Assembly: GCF_905147045.1 (NCBI RefSeq)
Contig: NC_065914.1
Coordinates: forward strand, 4,030,001 to 4,094,000
DNA from: Nymphalis io
Lineage: Eukaryota; Arthropoda; Insecta; Lepidoptera; Nymphalidae
Reading direction: 5' to 3'
DNA length: 64,000 nt
In this document: in pieces, positions 48,870-63,246 of the stretch
How the letters are laid out: each line of letters starts with the position of its first letter
Position numbering within the stretch: the stretch's first letter is position 1
Notes under the pieces: generated by a model
Told to the model about the DNA's origin: nothing
The model's database searches: none
The model's input: the letters and a program-made list of their open reading frames with translations, nothing else
Translations under genes and position numbers: made by a program

Positions 48870-50490
48870 ATAAAAACTTTTCTTATATACAATGGTAGCA
48901 ACTCATTCATCCATAAGTATTGTAGGTGAAAATGCCTGCTGTGTTGCATCCATTATTACTAAGATGTTTATTAAAAAACAACATTAATCCACCTCGAGTG
49001 TTTTCTGAAGTGATTGTAGCACAATTTACAGCTTTTAGTATCAAATATAGATTTTAGTTATAGTTTTTCTTACTGTTCATTACTAAGAACCATGTCATAC
49101 TTATTCCTCGAACTGATTATATTGTAAGTGAATATGAAAAAGTTCTAAATGAAATCTCTACACGTTTTTAAGATGTCAATAGGATTAATACTTATTTCTA
49201 AGTGCCTTATAGCATTTATATTTTTTTTTTATTTAAAACTTTGTAGAATCTGTGGTCATTAATGACATTTTAATTGTAATGAAATTGCCATAACAAAAAA
49301 TTGTAAACTTTTTTTATTTATGTCATTCCATAAATATAAATGTATTTATATTTAAAAAATAGAATATATAAATTGAAAAATATATGATGATTTTTTGTCT
49401 GTTCGTTTGGGGAAGTTTTAAACCATAGCAGATATAGGTAACAGTTTTATATACCATATACCATGAGAGGGGAAGTGTTTCCTCTCTCATGGTATAAGGT
49501 AGGTGTTTTCCTCTACCCTTAAATGTTTATGCAAAATTTCATGGTTCATGAATACTAGTAAGGAGTACTATCCTGTATCCGCTATGGCTTAAGGTTTTAC
49601 TCAGTTTGTTTTTTTAAATGGAATTTAAAACAAAACAAACTATATATAAGCTATTAAAATAGAATATATGATTTATACACTGAAAAAAAATACATTTGAA
49701 AAATTTTTTTATTAAAGGTTAAATTTTGAGTTTATGATATTTTTAAATATATTTGTCTCTGTAAATATAATAAATTACATCACTTATTGTGTGTATTTCA
49801 AATTTTATACTTTTTTCACAATTAAACATAATTATGATAGCTATAAAGATATGATTTTTATAGATTTAAGTTTTTGAAAATATATAAAAGAAGTGTTTCA
49901 CATAGCATTTAATGTATTTTTAATATTAATTACATTGTATAAAATATTTTACCAATTTTTAACAATGCTTAATAATTTCTCATTTCAATTTGTTTGTAAA
50001 AAATATATGAGGTTATTAATACAAGATATGTATGTTTTGGCGTAAAATATATGAAACTTACATGTAAGCATGACTTAGAATAATCCGTCCATAGTAATAA
50101 ATTTTATACAGTGACTGTCTGTTTTATTTAACCTTTTGAACCTCACAGGTCTTGAGACATGTATTATTCAAATATGATAATTGTTTTCTCGATCCAAACT
50201 TGATAAATCCACGACCAATATATTTTCCTGTTTAAATCTTAACATTTAAAATCTAGGCAACCATGGATGTTACATACTTTGGACAAGGCAACCTAATACT
50301 GTTGAATAGGGAATAAAATAACCTTTAATTTTACAATAAAAATTCATTGAAATAATAAAGCGTATATTAATAAGGTCTGTTTACTTATTTGTAGCTGGCA
50401 ACTTCATAGTTGTGCGAAAGAGAAAGAAGACAACCTATATTTTTCCAATTCCTCGTGTAATATTCTCACGACTTATGTTTGATTTACATC
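48870..50490. other. intergenic, nothing recognised
   Basis: Very AT-rich; only a 36-base hairpin at 49459-49494. Confidence 0.5.
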
Positions 50491-50496
50491 AATAAG

Positions 50497-50682
50497 AATA
50501 TTCTACCGCAAAACAGCAGTACTTGGTATTGTTGTGTTCCGGTTTGAAGGGTGAGTGAGCCAGCGTAATTACAGGCACAAGGGAAATAACATCTTAGTTC
50601 CCAAGATTGGTGACGCATTGGCTATATAAGCGATGGTTAACATTTCTTACAATGCCAATGTCTATGGGCGTTGGTGACCACT
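50497..50682 (+). mobile_element. SINE family A, truncated at both ends
   Basis: Starts in TATTCTACCGCAAAACAGC and stops at GGTGACCACT, so it lacks both the 5' end and the tail. Confidence 0.75.
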
Positions 50683-51680
50683 GTTGGTATAATGAACAGA
50701 ACATATTAATGAACAGTATTGGCCCGTGATTTTAGCTAGGCAACCCATTTGCAATTTATCAATGTACATATTATCTAACATATTATCTTTGTCATCATCA
50801 AATAACAGATAAGGGTATATATTTTTGAAATCGTATCTTAGACCAATAATTTATTTTGTCCTAAGCACGCAAGATTGTTGCCGGGACGCAGAAATGTGCA
50901 GTACGTTGCTAGATAAGTCGCTGTTTCTGTAGAATTTTAACTTGTAATGTACTTTAGAGGCGGGGCTTATTCATAAGAATGGCTTCTTACCCTGAATAAA
51001 TCCTGCGCAGTTATTCACTCCTATCGTTGAAATTGAATTAATGTCTATCATTTTTAATTTTTAGTAACAATAATTTTGTAAAAAAAACACTACTAGTCCG
51101 TGTGGAGGGGAATAACGTTATTTTATTAATTTGATAACCCGTCCCGGCTTCGAATTGACTAAGATTCTATATAAAACGGTGATTTCGTATTATACATATA
51201 TTTCTATTTATTTGTGGTGCAAGCCAGTAAATCTCCAAGATTTTCTCCAACAATTTCAACAAGCATCATAAGTCAATTTACACAAAACATTAATGAATTA
51301 TACACACCCATGAACCTTCCTCGTGAATCACACCGGCAATCCGTTTGGTAGTTTGTGAGTTCATTGCATTCAGACAGACAGACGCGGCGGGGCACTTTAT
51401 TTTATAATATCTATTAGCTGGCATATTATACTTGAATGATTTTGATAGTGAAAGATAAAAAATATTAATTAAAGATAAAATCATTCATTTTCAAGTTATT
51501 ATTTTATTTGTATTCAAATTAATTTAAAATCTTAATTTAACAGAGCAAATTGATTACCAAAAAAAAGAAATAATCTATCACCGGATCTCAAGCCTGAAAG
51601 AAGCGGCGAAAGAAACTTACAATTTACAGTAATAATGGTTATGTATTTAAATGGGTAGGCATGTACCAATACCAATGATT

Positions 51681-52038
51681 GATTGCCTCATTGGTCTAGT
51701 GGTTATATGTAAGGTAGGTCGGAGGTCCTGGGTTCAATACCCAGGTCGGGCTAATAAAAAAGTTATTGTGTTTTTCTTTCACAAAATTCTCAGTAGCAGC
51801 CCGGATTCTCGAAGTTGAAAGTGTATACACTTTCCGTGCCTCGGAAAGCACGTAAAGCTTTTGGTCCTGCGCCTGAACTCTTTCCGGTCGTGTTGTCCCA
51901 TCGAATTATGAGAGTTAGGGAATAAAGAGAACCTATGTTTGCACAAACACTTGTGCACTATAATATCTACTGCACAGGCTAATCTCACTTGAGATTGGTC
52001 GCTGTGGCCGAAATCGGTCTGGAGGACGTTATTATTAT
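51681..52038 (+). mobile_element. SINE family D (third tRNA-derived family)
   Basis: Reference copy for family D. Sense head GATTGCCTCATTGGTCTAGTGG (A-box region) and GGGTTCAATACCC (B-box). The body contains CAGTAGCAGCCCGGATTCT and CGTGCCTCGGAAAGCACGTA; the 3' part ends GAAATCGGTCTGGAGGACG plus an ATT tail. Confidence 0.82.
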
Positions 52039-52039
52039 G

Positions 52040-54040
52040 TACCAATTACCACTGTGCGAATTGAAATGTTTGTTTGTGGAAAAGCAAAAAATATATCGAA
52101 ATAAAAACAAAATATATTTAAATAAACGTTTAATACAATATCATAGATTTATACACATAAAAACAGCTTTGTACATTACTATAATACATCCTGTATTTAC
52201 CTTGCCTTGTGTAAACACCATACAGTACAGATTATAACAAAGTCAGATCTTTTCAATTTTTAGATGAAAAAAAAATTTAAAACGATATAATTTTAATCAT
52301 CAATATGTTATTTATTTTCTATTTTCACTTTTCTAAATAATCATTTGATGCTTTTTCATAATGTATATTATCGTAAAACTCAAATAATTTTCAATATAAA
52401 ACGTATGTTAATTAATTTTAACAATAAGCTTTGACAATTAGCGCGAAATTAAAAATATATACATATCTGTACTTTATGGGTTTTTACAAACTAAATTTTA
52501 TTTTTATAAAGATGGTTAATAATTGGCGCGCATTTCAAACCAAGACAAACCAAAACAGTGAACAAAATAAAATACAACTACCTGGAGCCATACACCTGAT
52601 TATATTACGTTCGGGTAACACTGGTTTTGTGGACGACAAACAAAATTACCATTAAAATTGATATTATTTTTAATTTTGAATTCAATCGAACGAATCTTCT
52701 ATATGTCTCAGGAAAAATCCTGTAAACGAATATTAGATATCTTCATGGTAATGACCAAATTTTCCGTGGTAAGAAATACCAGCTATAATTTAAAAAAACG
52801 TGTGATTAGAACTTAACCTTATTTGTATAAAATCATTACCATAACCAATAAATCAAATTCAATTAGAAACATTGCGTTATTTTAAGTCTTTTACACCAAA
52901 AAACCATAGAAACTAACCCCATGACACCTTACATATAAAACGTGCGATTTAATACCGTTGAGTCTACTGCGTTACCAGCTCGAGGTGTCTGGTTAAGTCG
53001 CAAGGGATTTAGTTAATATAATTTAATTATCTATCTATTGTTATCTTTATTTTCTTTGTTGATTTGAAACAACGGTTCACCACATGGCGAGCAAGACTCA
53101 TCGGATATTCGATTACAAAATAGAAACAGTGGCGTCGCTAGGCGAATAAGGTGCGGCGATTATGCTTAGTATGGTAGATGGTGTTGCTAGTATGTAAAAA
53201 TCTAAAATAAAAAAGTCTCATTAATTATTTTACTTAATATTTTGCCAGGGGGCCCCCTCATCTCAGCGGGCACCGGTTTACCGCACCGTTTTGCCCTATA
53301 ATTGCTATGCCACTCAGAAACATCGCAACGCATGTCTGGAATAGCTTATTTATAAATGCAGAAGCGAAATATAAAAACCATTATATGGTTATAAAAATAT
53401 ACAAGTATAAAATATAGATTTCTTTCCCTACACTGAACTTTAATATGATACCGTTTAAGATTATATTATTAACTAAAAGCATTAACTAAAAGTTAACATA
53501 ACCCGAGTGCTGTTGTTACATGTACATGTGCATGTACAAACATGCGCGTGGTCAAAATTATATTTAATAACATACATTCAGTGTTTTTAATATCTCAATT
53601 ATCACGCCTGCATTAAATGCATAATCTATAATAAAATAAAACTAAATAACTGTATTCAATCATTTCTTTTAACATGACATTTTATCTTTTATGTTTATTT
53701 AGAAATGGTAGTTTGGCAAATAGACATTCTGACGGTAGATGGTTCGTTAAAACAACAGATAAAATAAATTACAGATTTCTATGAGTTTTTGGATTTGGCT
53801 ATGATTATTAAACTTAAAAAAATTACTTACATATAAGCATAAAATAATTTTTTTATGATATATTTATTTATATTAATGATACATATATATTATAATAAGT
53901 TAACCTATATGTCACAGACTGTATGTATAAAGATAAAATGTTTTTTTTTTTAAAAGAAAATATTGTAGTTGTTTATGGAAAAATGAATGATTTTGAATAG
54001 ATATTCATAATCATTTTTTACAATTTTGAACAGATAAACT
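52040..54040. other. intergenic, nothing recognised
   Basis: AT-rich spacer between the convergent tetraspan and ifc genes; no repeat or exon seen. Confidence 0.45.
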
Positions 54041-54046
54041 TGGTAA

Positions 54047-54068
54047 TTTATTTAAATTTATTTTTATT
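54047..54068 (-). promoter_or_regulatory. candidate polyadenylation signals of ifc
   Basis: Three overlapping or adjacent AATAAA motifs on the minus strand, about 270-290 bases after the desaturase stop. Weakly supported because the region is very AT-rich. Confidence 0.3.
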
Positions 54069-54338
54069 AAATTAAAAAAAAAATAGAATAGTCAGAAACA
54101 TTTTGTATACAGCCGCATTTTTATAAGTTTTTTTTAAAGAACTATATAAGAATAAAAGCTGATATCGGCATAATATATCTTACGAATATAATAAGTCTAT
54201 TAATTTCAAAACTATATCTGTAATTAACAAATCTTATAATTATAATAAACTTTGAAGTTTGAAGAGAATAAGATACAGATTAAAAATAAATAATAATTTC
54301 CGCTGCCATATCGAAAATTTGTGACATTAGTATTAAAT

Positions 54339-57300
54339 CTAGCTTTTAAGGCCATAGTGCTTGCGTTTGATTCTCGCGTAAGGTCCGATGTCTGGATCCA
54401 TTACAAAATCATATAAAACTGAGGACCAGCTGTGGTGTTGCGGTAGATCATCGTAAAACTCGGAGGCGATTCGTTTCACCTAAAAAAATAAATAGTAATC
54501 TATAACTATACAAATTGGTCATGGCACCGCTGCATTTGCGGTGCGGTTCCGATGTGTACACGGGGCCTTATCTTTAAAACTGTCAATGTCAATGACATAC
54601 AAATGTTATCAGTCAAACAAACGTTAAATCGATAGTAAAATAGTGGTGATTGATTCGAAGGTATGCATTAAGTTGATGTTTTTTTTTCTTCTATTGAGTG
54701 GCCAATTTTGTACCAATATCACACGTTGTTCGCCTTCATGGTGAATATTAAAAAATATCGTTTTTAATTTGTCAATGCTGCCAACTAGGGATGTATAAAA
54801 TAAGCTCTCGTGTCTATCCAAGCTAAAATTATAAATTCGAGAATGAGTTTGTTTTTTTATATTATTTATAAATATTAATAGATTATATATAATATTACAT
54901 AATAAGTATGTAATATACATATATATTGCATGAATTGCGTTGGTATGTTTTTTTTTTAAATTAAGTATATTTTTTTAAAATGTCATGCGTTGTTCACCGT
55001 CATGGTGAATATTAAAATAATATCGTTTTTAATTTGTCAATGCTGCCAACCTAAGCATGTATAAAATAAGGTCTCGTATCTTTTATCCAAATTAATATTA
55101 TAAATTCGAGTGGGTTTGTTCATTTGTTTGTTTCGCTTTCACATCCTATCTCCTCAACTGATCATCATGAAATTTTGCACGTTGTCAGGGGTACAAATAA
55201 GACCAACCTCACTAAGCAAGTATGATTATGATAATAGGAAAATATTATTTTTTTTATAAAAGAAATTGTTTTTGCCCCATATTTAATTATTTATTTATTA
55301 AAGATTTGCTAGCGGATGTTACATAAATAATATATTAATAAATTATGTACTAAAACTAAAAACATTTTATGTAAACCCATTTGAAAGCAAACCCTGCATG
55401 CATGTAGTGTTCTTGCGCCGATTACAATTTCATAAAAGTATTAAAGTGCTGCAAGGCAAAGATAGGATATTACGGTATTAAAAAAAACTATTGGTTTAAA
55501 AAAAAAACAAAGAGAACTGAAGAATTTTCGTTAATTATATATATTTTTTAATAAGAAACAACTCCGATACTTCACGTCTGTATTGCGTTCCAAAGTCACA
55601 TTTTTTACTCGACCCGATATTTGAAGTGCTATAAGGTTGATCTATTCCCATTTACATATCTAGGCCTACAAGCCGGCCTGAGCGCCCACTGAGCCAAAAA
55701 TAATATAATTTTACTCAAACGGTTTCGGAACTGGGGTACTTCAAATGTAAAAGTGCCTAGGCTAGACGCCTTGGATAATTAAGCCCATGCCTGACTAGAT
55801 AAGAAGTTCATAATTTTTTCAATCTTGTCACCTCTACGACTTACTAACTGACTGACTCTTCGAAATCTTGAATAATCCCTGATATTCACTATGGATTCGC
55901 GAAAAAAATGGCGTTTTAAATGTCGGCGAAGTGTCTATTGGAACTTTGGGTGAGTATTAAAGTGGAATAGTGTTTTATTATAAATAAATACATATTAATA
56001 ATGAATTGATATATGTTGTATGGTACATAGATGTATATATGTATCTTTGTGTATGTATTGTATACATTTATATATATGTATGTATGTGTAATGCACTCGC
56101 CCGTTATGCCCTGCAAGTATCTTAATGCAGGGTTGTCTGGAAGAGATCACTACTTGAGTGATAAGACCGCCCTTGCACGCATCATGTTGAGGTCCGCAAT
56201 TATGTTTATATAGCATGGCTTTACTTGAGCTTTTGTTTTGCCTTTTTACTTGTATTTGTCTTTTTTTCTTGTGAGTGTGCAATAAAGTTGTTTAATATTA
56301 AAAATAATCAAGAACTGTTTGAAGTAAATAATACAGCAGGGCTAGTAGCGAATCGCATGGGATATGTAAATCTATGGTTTGTTTATCTTCGATTGGAATA
56401 GGCTATAGAGACTAGCTCGTCTAGATTTATTTTAACATACAGTAACAGCCTGTTAATGTCCCACTGCTGGGCTAAGGCCTCCTCTCCCTTTTGAGGAGAA
56501 GTTTGGAACTTATTCCACCACGCTGCTCCAATGCGTGTTGGTAGAATACACATGTGGCAGAATTTCAATGAAATTAGACACACGCAGGTTTCCTCACGAT
56601 GTTTTCCTTCGCCGTCAAGCACGAGATGAATTATAATCAAAAATTAAGCAAATGAAAATTCAGCGGTGCTTGCCCGGGTTTGAATCATCGGTTAAGATTC
56701 ACGCGTTCTAACCACTAGGCCGTCTCGACTTTTTTATTTTAACATAAAAGTATGCAATAATAACACGACTCCATTATATGTAAGCCAGGTGTTTAACAAC
56801 GCGTTATTGTATCAATAGATACGCAAGGTCATTGATAGCAATATATAAATATATTGCAATAGCGATAAATACACGTCTGTGATAACAGATTAGCAAGTCA
56901 GACTTTTAGGTTATGTTATACAAGGGACTGTTCGCGATTTTGTTTATATTTATAATTATAATTGTATTTTGATTTAATTTTTCTCATGTACTAATATTAT
57001 ATAAAAAAAATATTGTTAGCCACCATTGAACCGATTTTAATAATTCTTCAAAACGATATCTATAATCTTTATTTTTATGAAATTGGCGTAATGGGCCATC
57101 TGATGATAAGTGGTCACCACCCATAGACGATGTCTATGCCGATGGAGGAAATATTACCGCTTTTCTCGCTTATTATTATAAATGATGATTACCTCAGGTA
57201 ACCTACTCCCGGGGACCGCGGGGAAGTCGTGATGCTCGTTGTGGTAACCAACGTTGAACGTTATCCAATTCAGGGGTCCGTAATATGAATACGTTTCAAA

Positions 57301-60300
57301 GCCCTTACGGAACATGTAGTGCTCTGATATGAAGTGACCTGTAAAAAAATTGGTAACAGCCTGTGAATGTCGCAAAGCTGGGCTAAGGCGTCTCCCTTTT
57401 TGAGGGGAAGGTTTGAAGCTTATTCCACCACGCTGCTCTAATGTTGGTTGGTGGAATATACATGTGTCATTTCAATGAAATTAGACACATGCAGGTTTCC
57501 TCACGATGTTTTCCTTCACCGTAAAGCACGAGATGAATTATAATCACAAATTAAGCACATACTGGTGGTAGGGCTTTGTGCAAGCTCGTCTGGGTAGGTA
57601 CCATCCACTCATCAGATATTCTACCGCAAAACAGCAATACTTGATATTGTTGTGTTCCGGTTTGAAGGGTGAGTGAGCCAGTGTAATTACAGGCTCAAGG
57701 GACATAAAATCTTAGTTCCCAAGGTTGGTGGCGCATTGGATATGTAAGCGATGGTTGACATTTCTTACAATGCTAATGTCTAAGAGCGTTGGTGACCACT
57801 TACCATCAGGTGGCCCATATGCTCGTCCGCCTTCCTATTCTATAAAAAAAAAAAAATGAAAATTCAGCGGTGCTTGCCCCGGGCAACCCACCCACCATCA
57901 TCGGTTAAGATTCACGCGTTCTTACAACTGGGCCATCTCGGCTACGATTGCAAAATTGGGTGTCCTGCTCTCCTCGGTAAGACGTAAATACGTGTAATAA
58001 CGTTGGTAGGTCATGAGGTGAAGCCGACTTTTACCATCTCAATTTAAAATATCATTATTTAATTGGGCCCAAAGTTGGTACCACATTCTTTTATATTGCG
58101 TCCAATTCCAATATTGTAAACATGTCTATATGCGTTTTTACGTGTAACGTGTTTTATATACATTATTTTAAAAACGCATGTTTTTGTGCAGCATCACAAT
58201 CTAAAAATACTATTTAATTATTTAATTTCTGCTGTGTTGCCATTACAAAAAATAATTATTTATTATTAATTATAAGCATTTTTATTTGATATAAATTTAA
58301 AAAAAAGTAACAGTTTTATTTATTTACCGGCAACAGGATGGACGCCCATCGACAACAAAGACCCAATCACCATGTATCCAAGCACTTTCCAACCTGAAAA
58401 AAAAAAAATTGTAATCCGCGTCGTTGCAAATGAGAGTTGCTATATTCGAATAGTTTTTGAAACAGATATCTGCTATCTTTTAAGCACTTTGCAAATACTC
58501 TGTGAAGAATTTCATCGAAATAAATGAAAATTATATTTTTTAAGGGCTATCGTATATCGTATCGTAATTAAGTATAAATATGTACCTATGAATTGTATAA
58601 TTCTAGAAAATTCTAAAAACGAATACAGCTTACATAAAATAATAATGTTCATGGCTGTCGTTACTTATAATAGAGAAAAAAAAAAACTATTTGTAATTTA
58701 TCGATCGATCTTTGGAAGTGAAAAATGTTTAACAAAATCTACGTCTCGAAGACACAATATACTAATTCATGTGTTAGATATAAACAGGGGTCCTTCCTTG
58801 ATGTCCAAGCTTGCTTCATACCAAACATTATCAAATTCGGTTCAGTGTTCAGTGAAAGCTTAACAGACAGACAGACAGACAGGCAAAATTAGACTTAAAA
58901 AAACACTCACCAAAAACTTTGACAACGATTGCGTCAAAGAACAGCTGTATAATGAGATTAACAAACTCCAGGGGGTGTGGGGGCTTCGGTCTCACCACCA
59001 ACGGACGGAGAGTGTAGAAAAATGGCTGCAGTATTATCCACAAGAGCTTCCCACCGGTTGTACAGAACAGCTTCGCTTCCAATAACGTCGGTAGATCGAC
59101 ATCTATTACTTCGTCCCCTTGGTACTTGAGAAAGAATAATTATATATTATAATATCTTCTGCATAATGTGTACGTATATAATCTAGAGTTAAAAGGCTTG
59201 TAAACTTCACTCGATGATTAGTTAATCACTCGATGATAGAGCTTTACCACCCACTCATCAGGTATTCTACCGGCAAGCAGCACTATTTAGTATTGTTGTG
59301 TTCCGGTTTGAAAGTTCAGTGAGTCAGTGTAATTACAAGCACAAGGGACATAACATCTCCCAAAGATGGAACTGAGTAAGAAATGGTATAGCGATGGTGA
59401 CCACTCATTAACCCATTTGCCGGTCTGCCTACCTATAATAAATAAAAACAGCATCGTTCATGGCCATATAAACTATTTCGCACACAACCAATAGACCTCC
59501 AACTATGAATGCTAATTATGTTCCTCGTAACTTTACACTGGCTCACTGAACAAATCGAAATACAACAATACAAAGTATTGATAATTTGCGACAGGATAAA
59601 ATCCTACGTAAGTCTTGCATAACGATATATACTTAAATAAATTTTATTTTTGTTATTGTAGTATTTCAAAACGAAATCAATCAAATATAAATAATAATAC
59701 GGTAAGTGATATATAGCCAGGTGGTAATACTCTATAAGAGTATTACCACGCCTTTTGTGCTTCGGCATTGGATATTCACAATAGAAAAATATCTTTAATA
59801 TTACTTATATTAAAGACATAAGAATATATTTAAATTAAATTCACATACAATATAATAAAATCACGTTATAAAATACAAAATTAAATTAATTTTACATAAG
59901 CTTTTCACGTAGGTAGTTTTGGGGTGCTTCAGGTTCAATTTTAAGACAATTATTGTTTCTTATATTGTAAAGTGGATTTAATTCTCAAAATTATACCTGT
60001 AATTATACGTAGAAAACAAAATATATTTTTATGCACACTTTTTTACACTTCTCAATTAATTATAAACAGTAGTGTTATGTTTTTTGAATTTATATACATA
60101 TGAACTAGAATGAGCATTTTAGTTTTTTTCAAAATACATGATTCCTTATAAAAATATTCAAAAATTATTAAACTTACCTTATGATGTTCCAAGTGGTATT
60201 TCTTAAAGCTAATTGAAATCGGTATACCGATCGGCAAATTCGCGAAGAACCCAAATAATCGGTTGTGGAGTGGACGATTGTGACCGAAGGCCAGATTGTG

Positions 60301-63172
60301 GGCTATTTCATGGATAGCTGAAAGAAAATATTTAAAATCAATAATGTAAGCAGATATACGATTGTTGATATTATTATAATATTATCTCTTATAAAAGTAC
60401 ACAAAAAGTTAACGTATTTATAATTATTCAGGAATAAATTCCATTTAAATTGTAAACAAAATACCACAACGACTTGCGATCTTTGTAAAGTTGAATAATA
60501 TATTTTGATACCACGTTGGTTTTCATCAGAAAATATTGGTTATAAAAATACTAATACTCCTATCACCATTTCTTCACAAAGGTGTCCATGATTAAAATTG
60601 GAACGACTTAGGTCGCAGCTATTGCTCAAGGCTTAGGATAGTCATAATATGACTATGACACAGCTACTCTGCTGTGCTGTGTTAGTAAATAATAGCCTAT
60701 ATGCCTCAATGCTGGGCAAATGGCTCTTATTTCACCACGTTGTTCTTGCTGGTTGTTAGAAACACATGTGGAAGACCTTCATCCTACACGTGCATCCTGC
60801 ATGCATCCTCAAGCACGAAATGAATTATAAGCACAAATTGAACACATGATCTCGCAAAATCTAAATATTCTCTATTCAAATAATCTCATAAGACTTTTGC
60901 ATCGTCATTTTACAGTATTGAATTAAATGCAAAGCTACCACAGTATCCGAATTTAGATTCTACCGAGAAGAACCGACAAGAAACTTAGTAGCTACGATTG
61001 TCCATCAATTAAAATATAGCCTATTCCAACCACAAGAAGAATAAAGACAAATAATCAATTTTGTCATTGAATTGATCATTCATTATGGATTTGTAAAAAA
61101 CTGACGTTTTAAATGTCAGCGAAGTTGTTATCGGAACTTTGAAAGTTAAATTAAAGTGGATATGAGTAGTTAAGTGGAATAGTGTTTTATTGCTAGTAAA
61201 TATATATTAATCAAGAACCGTTTGTTGTGCATGATATAGCAGAGCTATTAGATAATCGCTTGGAATATGTAAATCCATGGTTTACTCCTTCTTCGATTGG
61301 AATAGGCTATAAGCTATGTTAATTTTTTAAAATTCATTATTTATCCTGTGTGGAAATTAGCCAATACTTGGCTCCAATATTAAGTCCCAAATACTCCACG
61401 CTGTTTATGTAGTAATTTATTAAGTAATTATCAATGTGTTATATTGAAATTTATTAACCGTCCAAGTTAAAAATAGCCGTGGTACCTTATACAAACGAAC
61501 AACGTGCCCCAGGAAGGAATTGTTGACTTTGCGAAGTCGGATACCAGGTGTTATCAGTTTAACAACTCCTCGTGTTTATACAATGATTGTCACTGTTTCT
61601 TTCAAAAAGATCTATATTATTTTGTCTTTGGTCTATAGTATTATTTATACTCAATATTTATTGTTGATGGAATATGTCAAGATGCAGAATTAGAGAAAAT
61701 TATTATTAAATAATTTAAAAGTATGTTTGTTCGAAGTTGGGTTGGTTCAGAGCATTCTATCATCGTCACGGTAGCATGCGAAAGCGATCCTGTGGCGCTC
61801 CCCGTTAAGACGGAAAGGGTACCGCTGGTTATTTAGTGGATATTCCGATGTTCGGGGCGCACTCGGCGCCTTGGACACCGGCGAGCCCCAAATATCCCCC
61901 TACTGTTCCCGTGGGGGAAACGCGTAACGCGTTTTTCCAGCGTTAAAAAAAGAGCATTCTATCAGATTCTTTATCAGAATCTGCTAAGATGCTCATTGAT
62001 TTTTATCAAATAGCAATGAATAATTAATGTTATAAAAATGTAAAATGGACAATGGGACAGAGGTGCTTGTTTAAGGCAAACGTCCCTAAATTAAATAAGA
62101 AAAACAACTCTTTATATACAACGCTACAAATAGTGTAACTGAACTAAATAAATTATCTATTTTTCATATCATATCCATCAACTAATTTATTTCACACGAG
62201 TGTAAACAGACGAACGCGATTACTAAATTATATTTCATCGACGTAACGCTTTACTAAAATCGATTTGTCTTCATTATGCTCTTGGTAAATTGAAGTAGGA
62301 CGATCATTAACGCACGTTCCACGTTATCTGATACGGTGTACTTCAAATAATACACTTGTATCATCCACTCGACGACTTTTATCAGCAATTCTATTTGTAA
62401 TGTGTCAGTAATCGATATACTCTACAGCTGTGAGATTGAGTCTCAAGAAGGATTATGATAAGGGTGTAAATTTTCCACACTTTAGAAGAACCCTTTCATT
62501 TCATGTTCCATATATTTTATATGTGACATTGACAGAATATTTTGCGCTCAACTAGCGTAGATACACGCCAGAAAAAAAAAACAAACACAAGTCTGCACTT
62601 TGATATACATAATATTAAAAGGAAATTAATTGCTGAAGAAAAAAAAGGAAACTGTTATTACATTTACCAGTTCATTATATTTGTTCGATGTATCTGTGTA
62701 AGTAAACATTAAAATAAAAGACATACCTTTTCGATAACAAATAATTGCGGCAGTCAATAAGAAGATACAAATAAAAAATATTTAACCTTGAATTCTGGAT
62801 TTATATTAATAGAGTATGATTTTGTACGAATTGAACTTTTTTTTAATCGCCCGTTCACTTTGAATGTCAAAGTTTTGCGATTAATTAATTACATATTGTG
62901 TACATTCACTGTACTATCTGCCCACGGCAACCAGTGGTTTGTACCGTGTTGTTATGTAGGGCTTTGTGCAAGGCCGTCTGGGCAGGTACCACCCACTTAT
63001 CAGATATTCTACCGCAAAACAGCAGTTCTTGGTATTTGAAAGGGTGAGTGAGCCAGTGTAATTACAGGCACAAGGGACACAAAATCTTATTGGCGATGTA
63101 AGCGATGGTTAACATTTCTTATAATGGCAATGTCTATGGGCATTGGTGACCACTTACCATCAGGTAGCCCAT

Positions 63173-63246
<74 letters not shown>

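Noticed and set aside
52431..52655. 74-codon frame downstream of the tetraspan gene
   Set aside because: AT-rich with no motif and no splice signals that join it to another exon.
55995..56282. 95-codon minus-strand frame
   Set aside because: Antisense to a LINE 3' tail and an ATGTAT-rich stretch.
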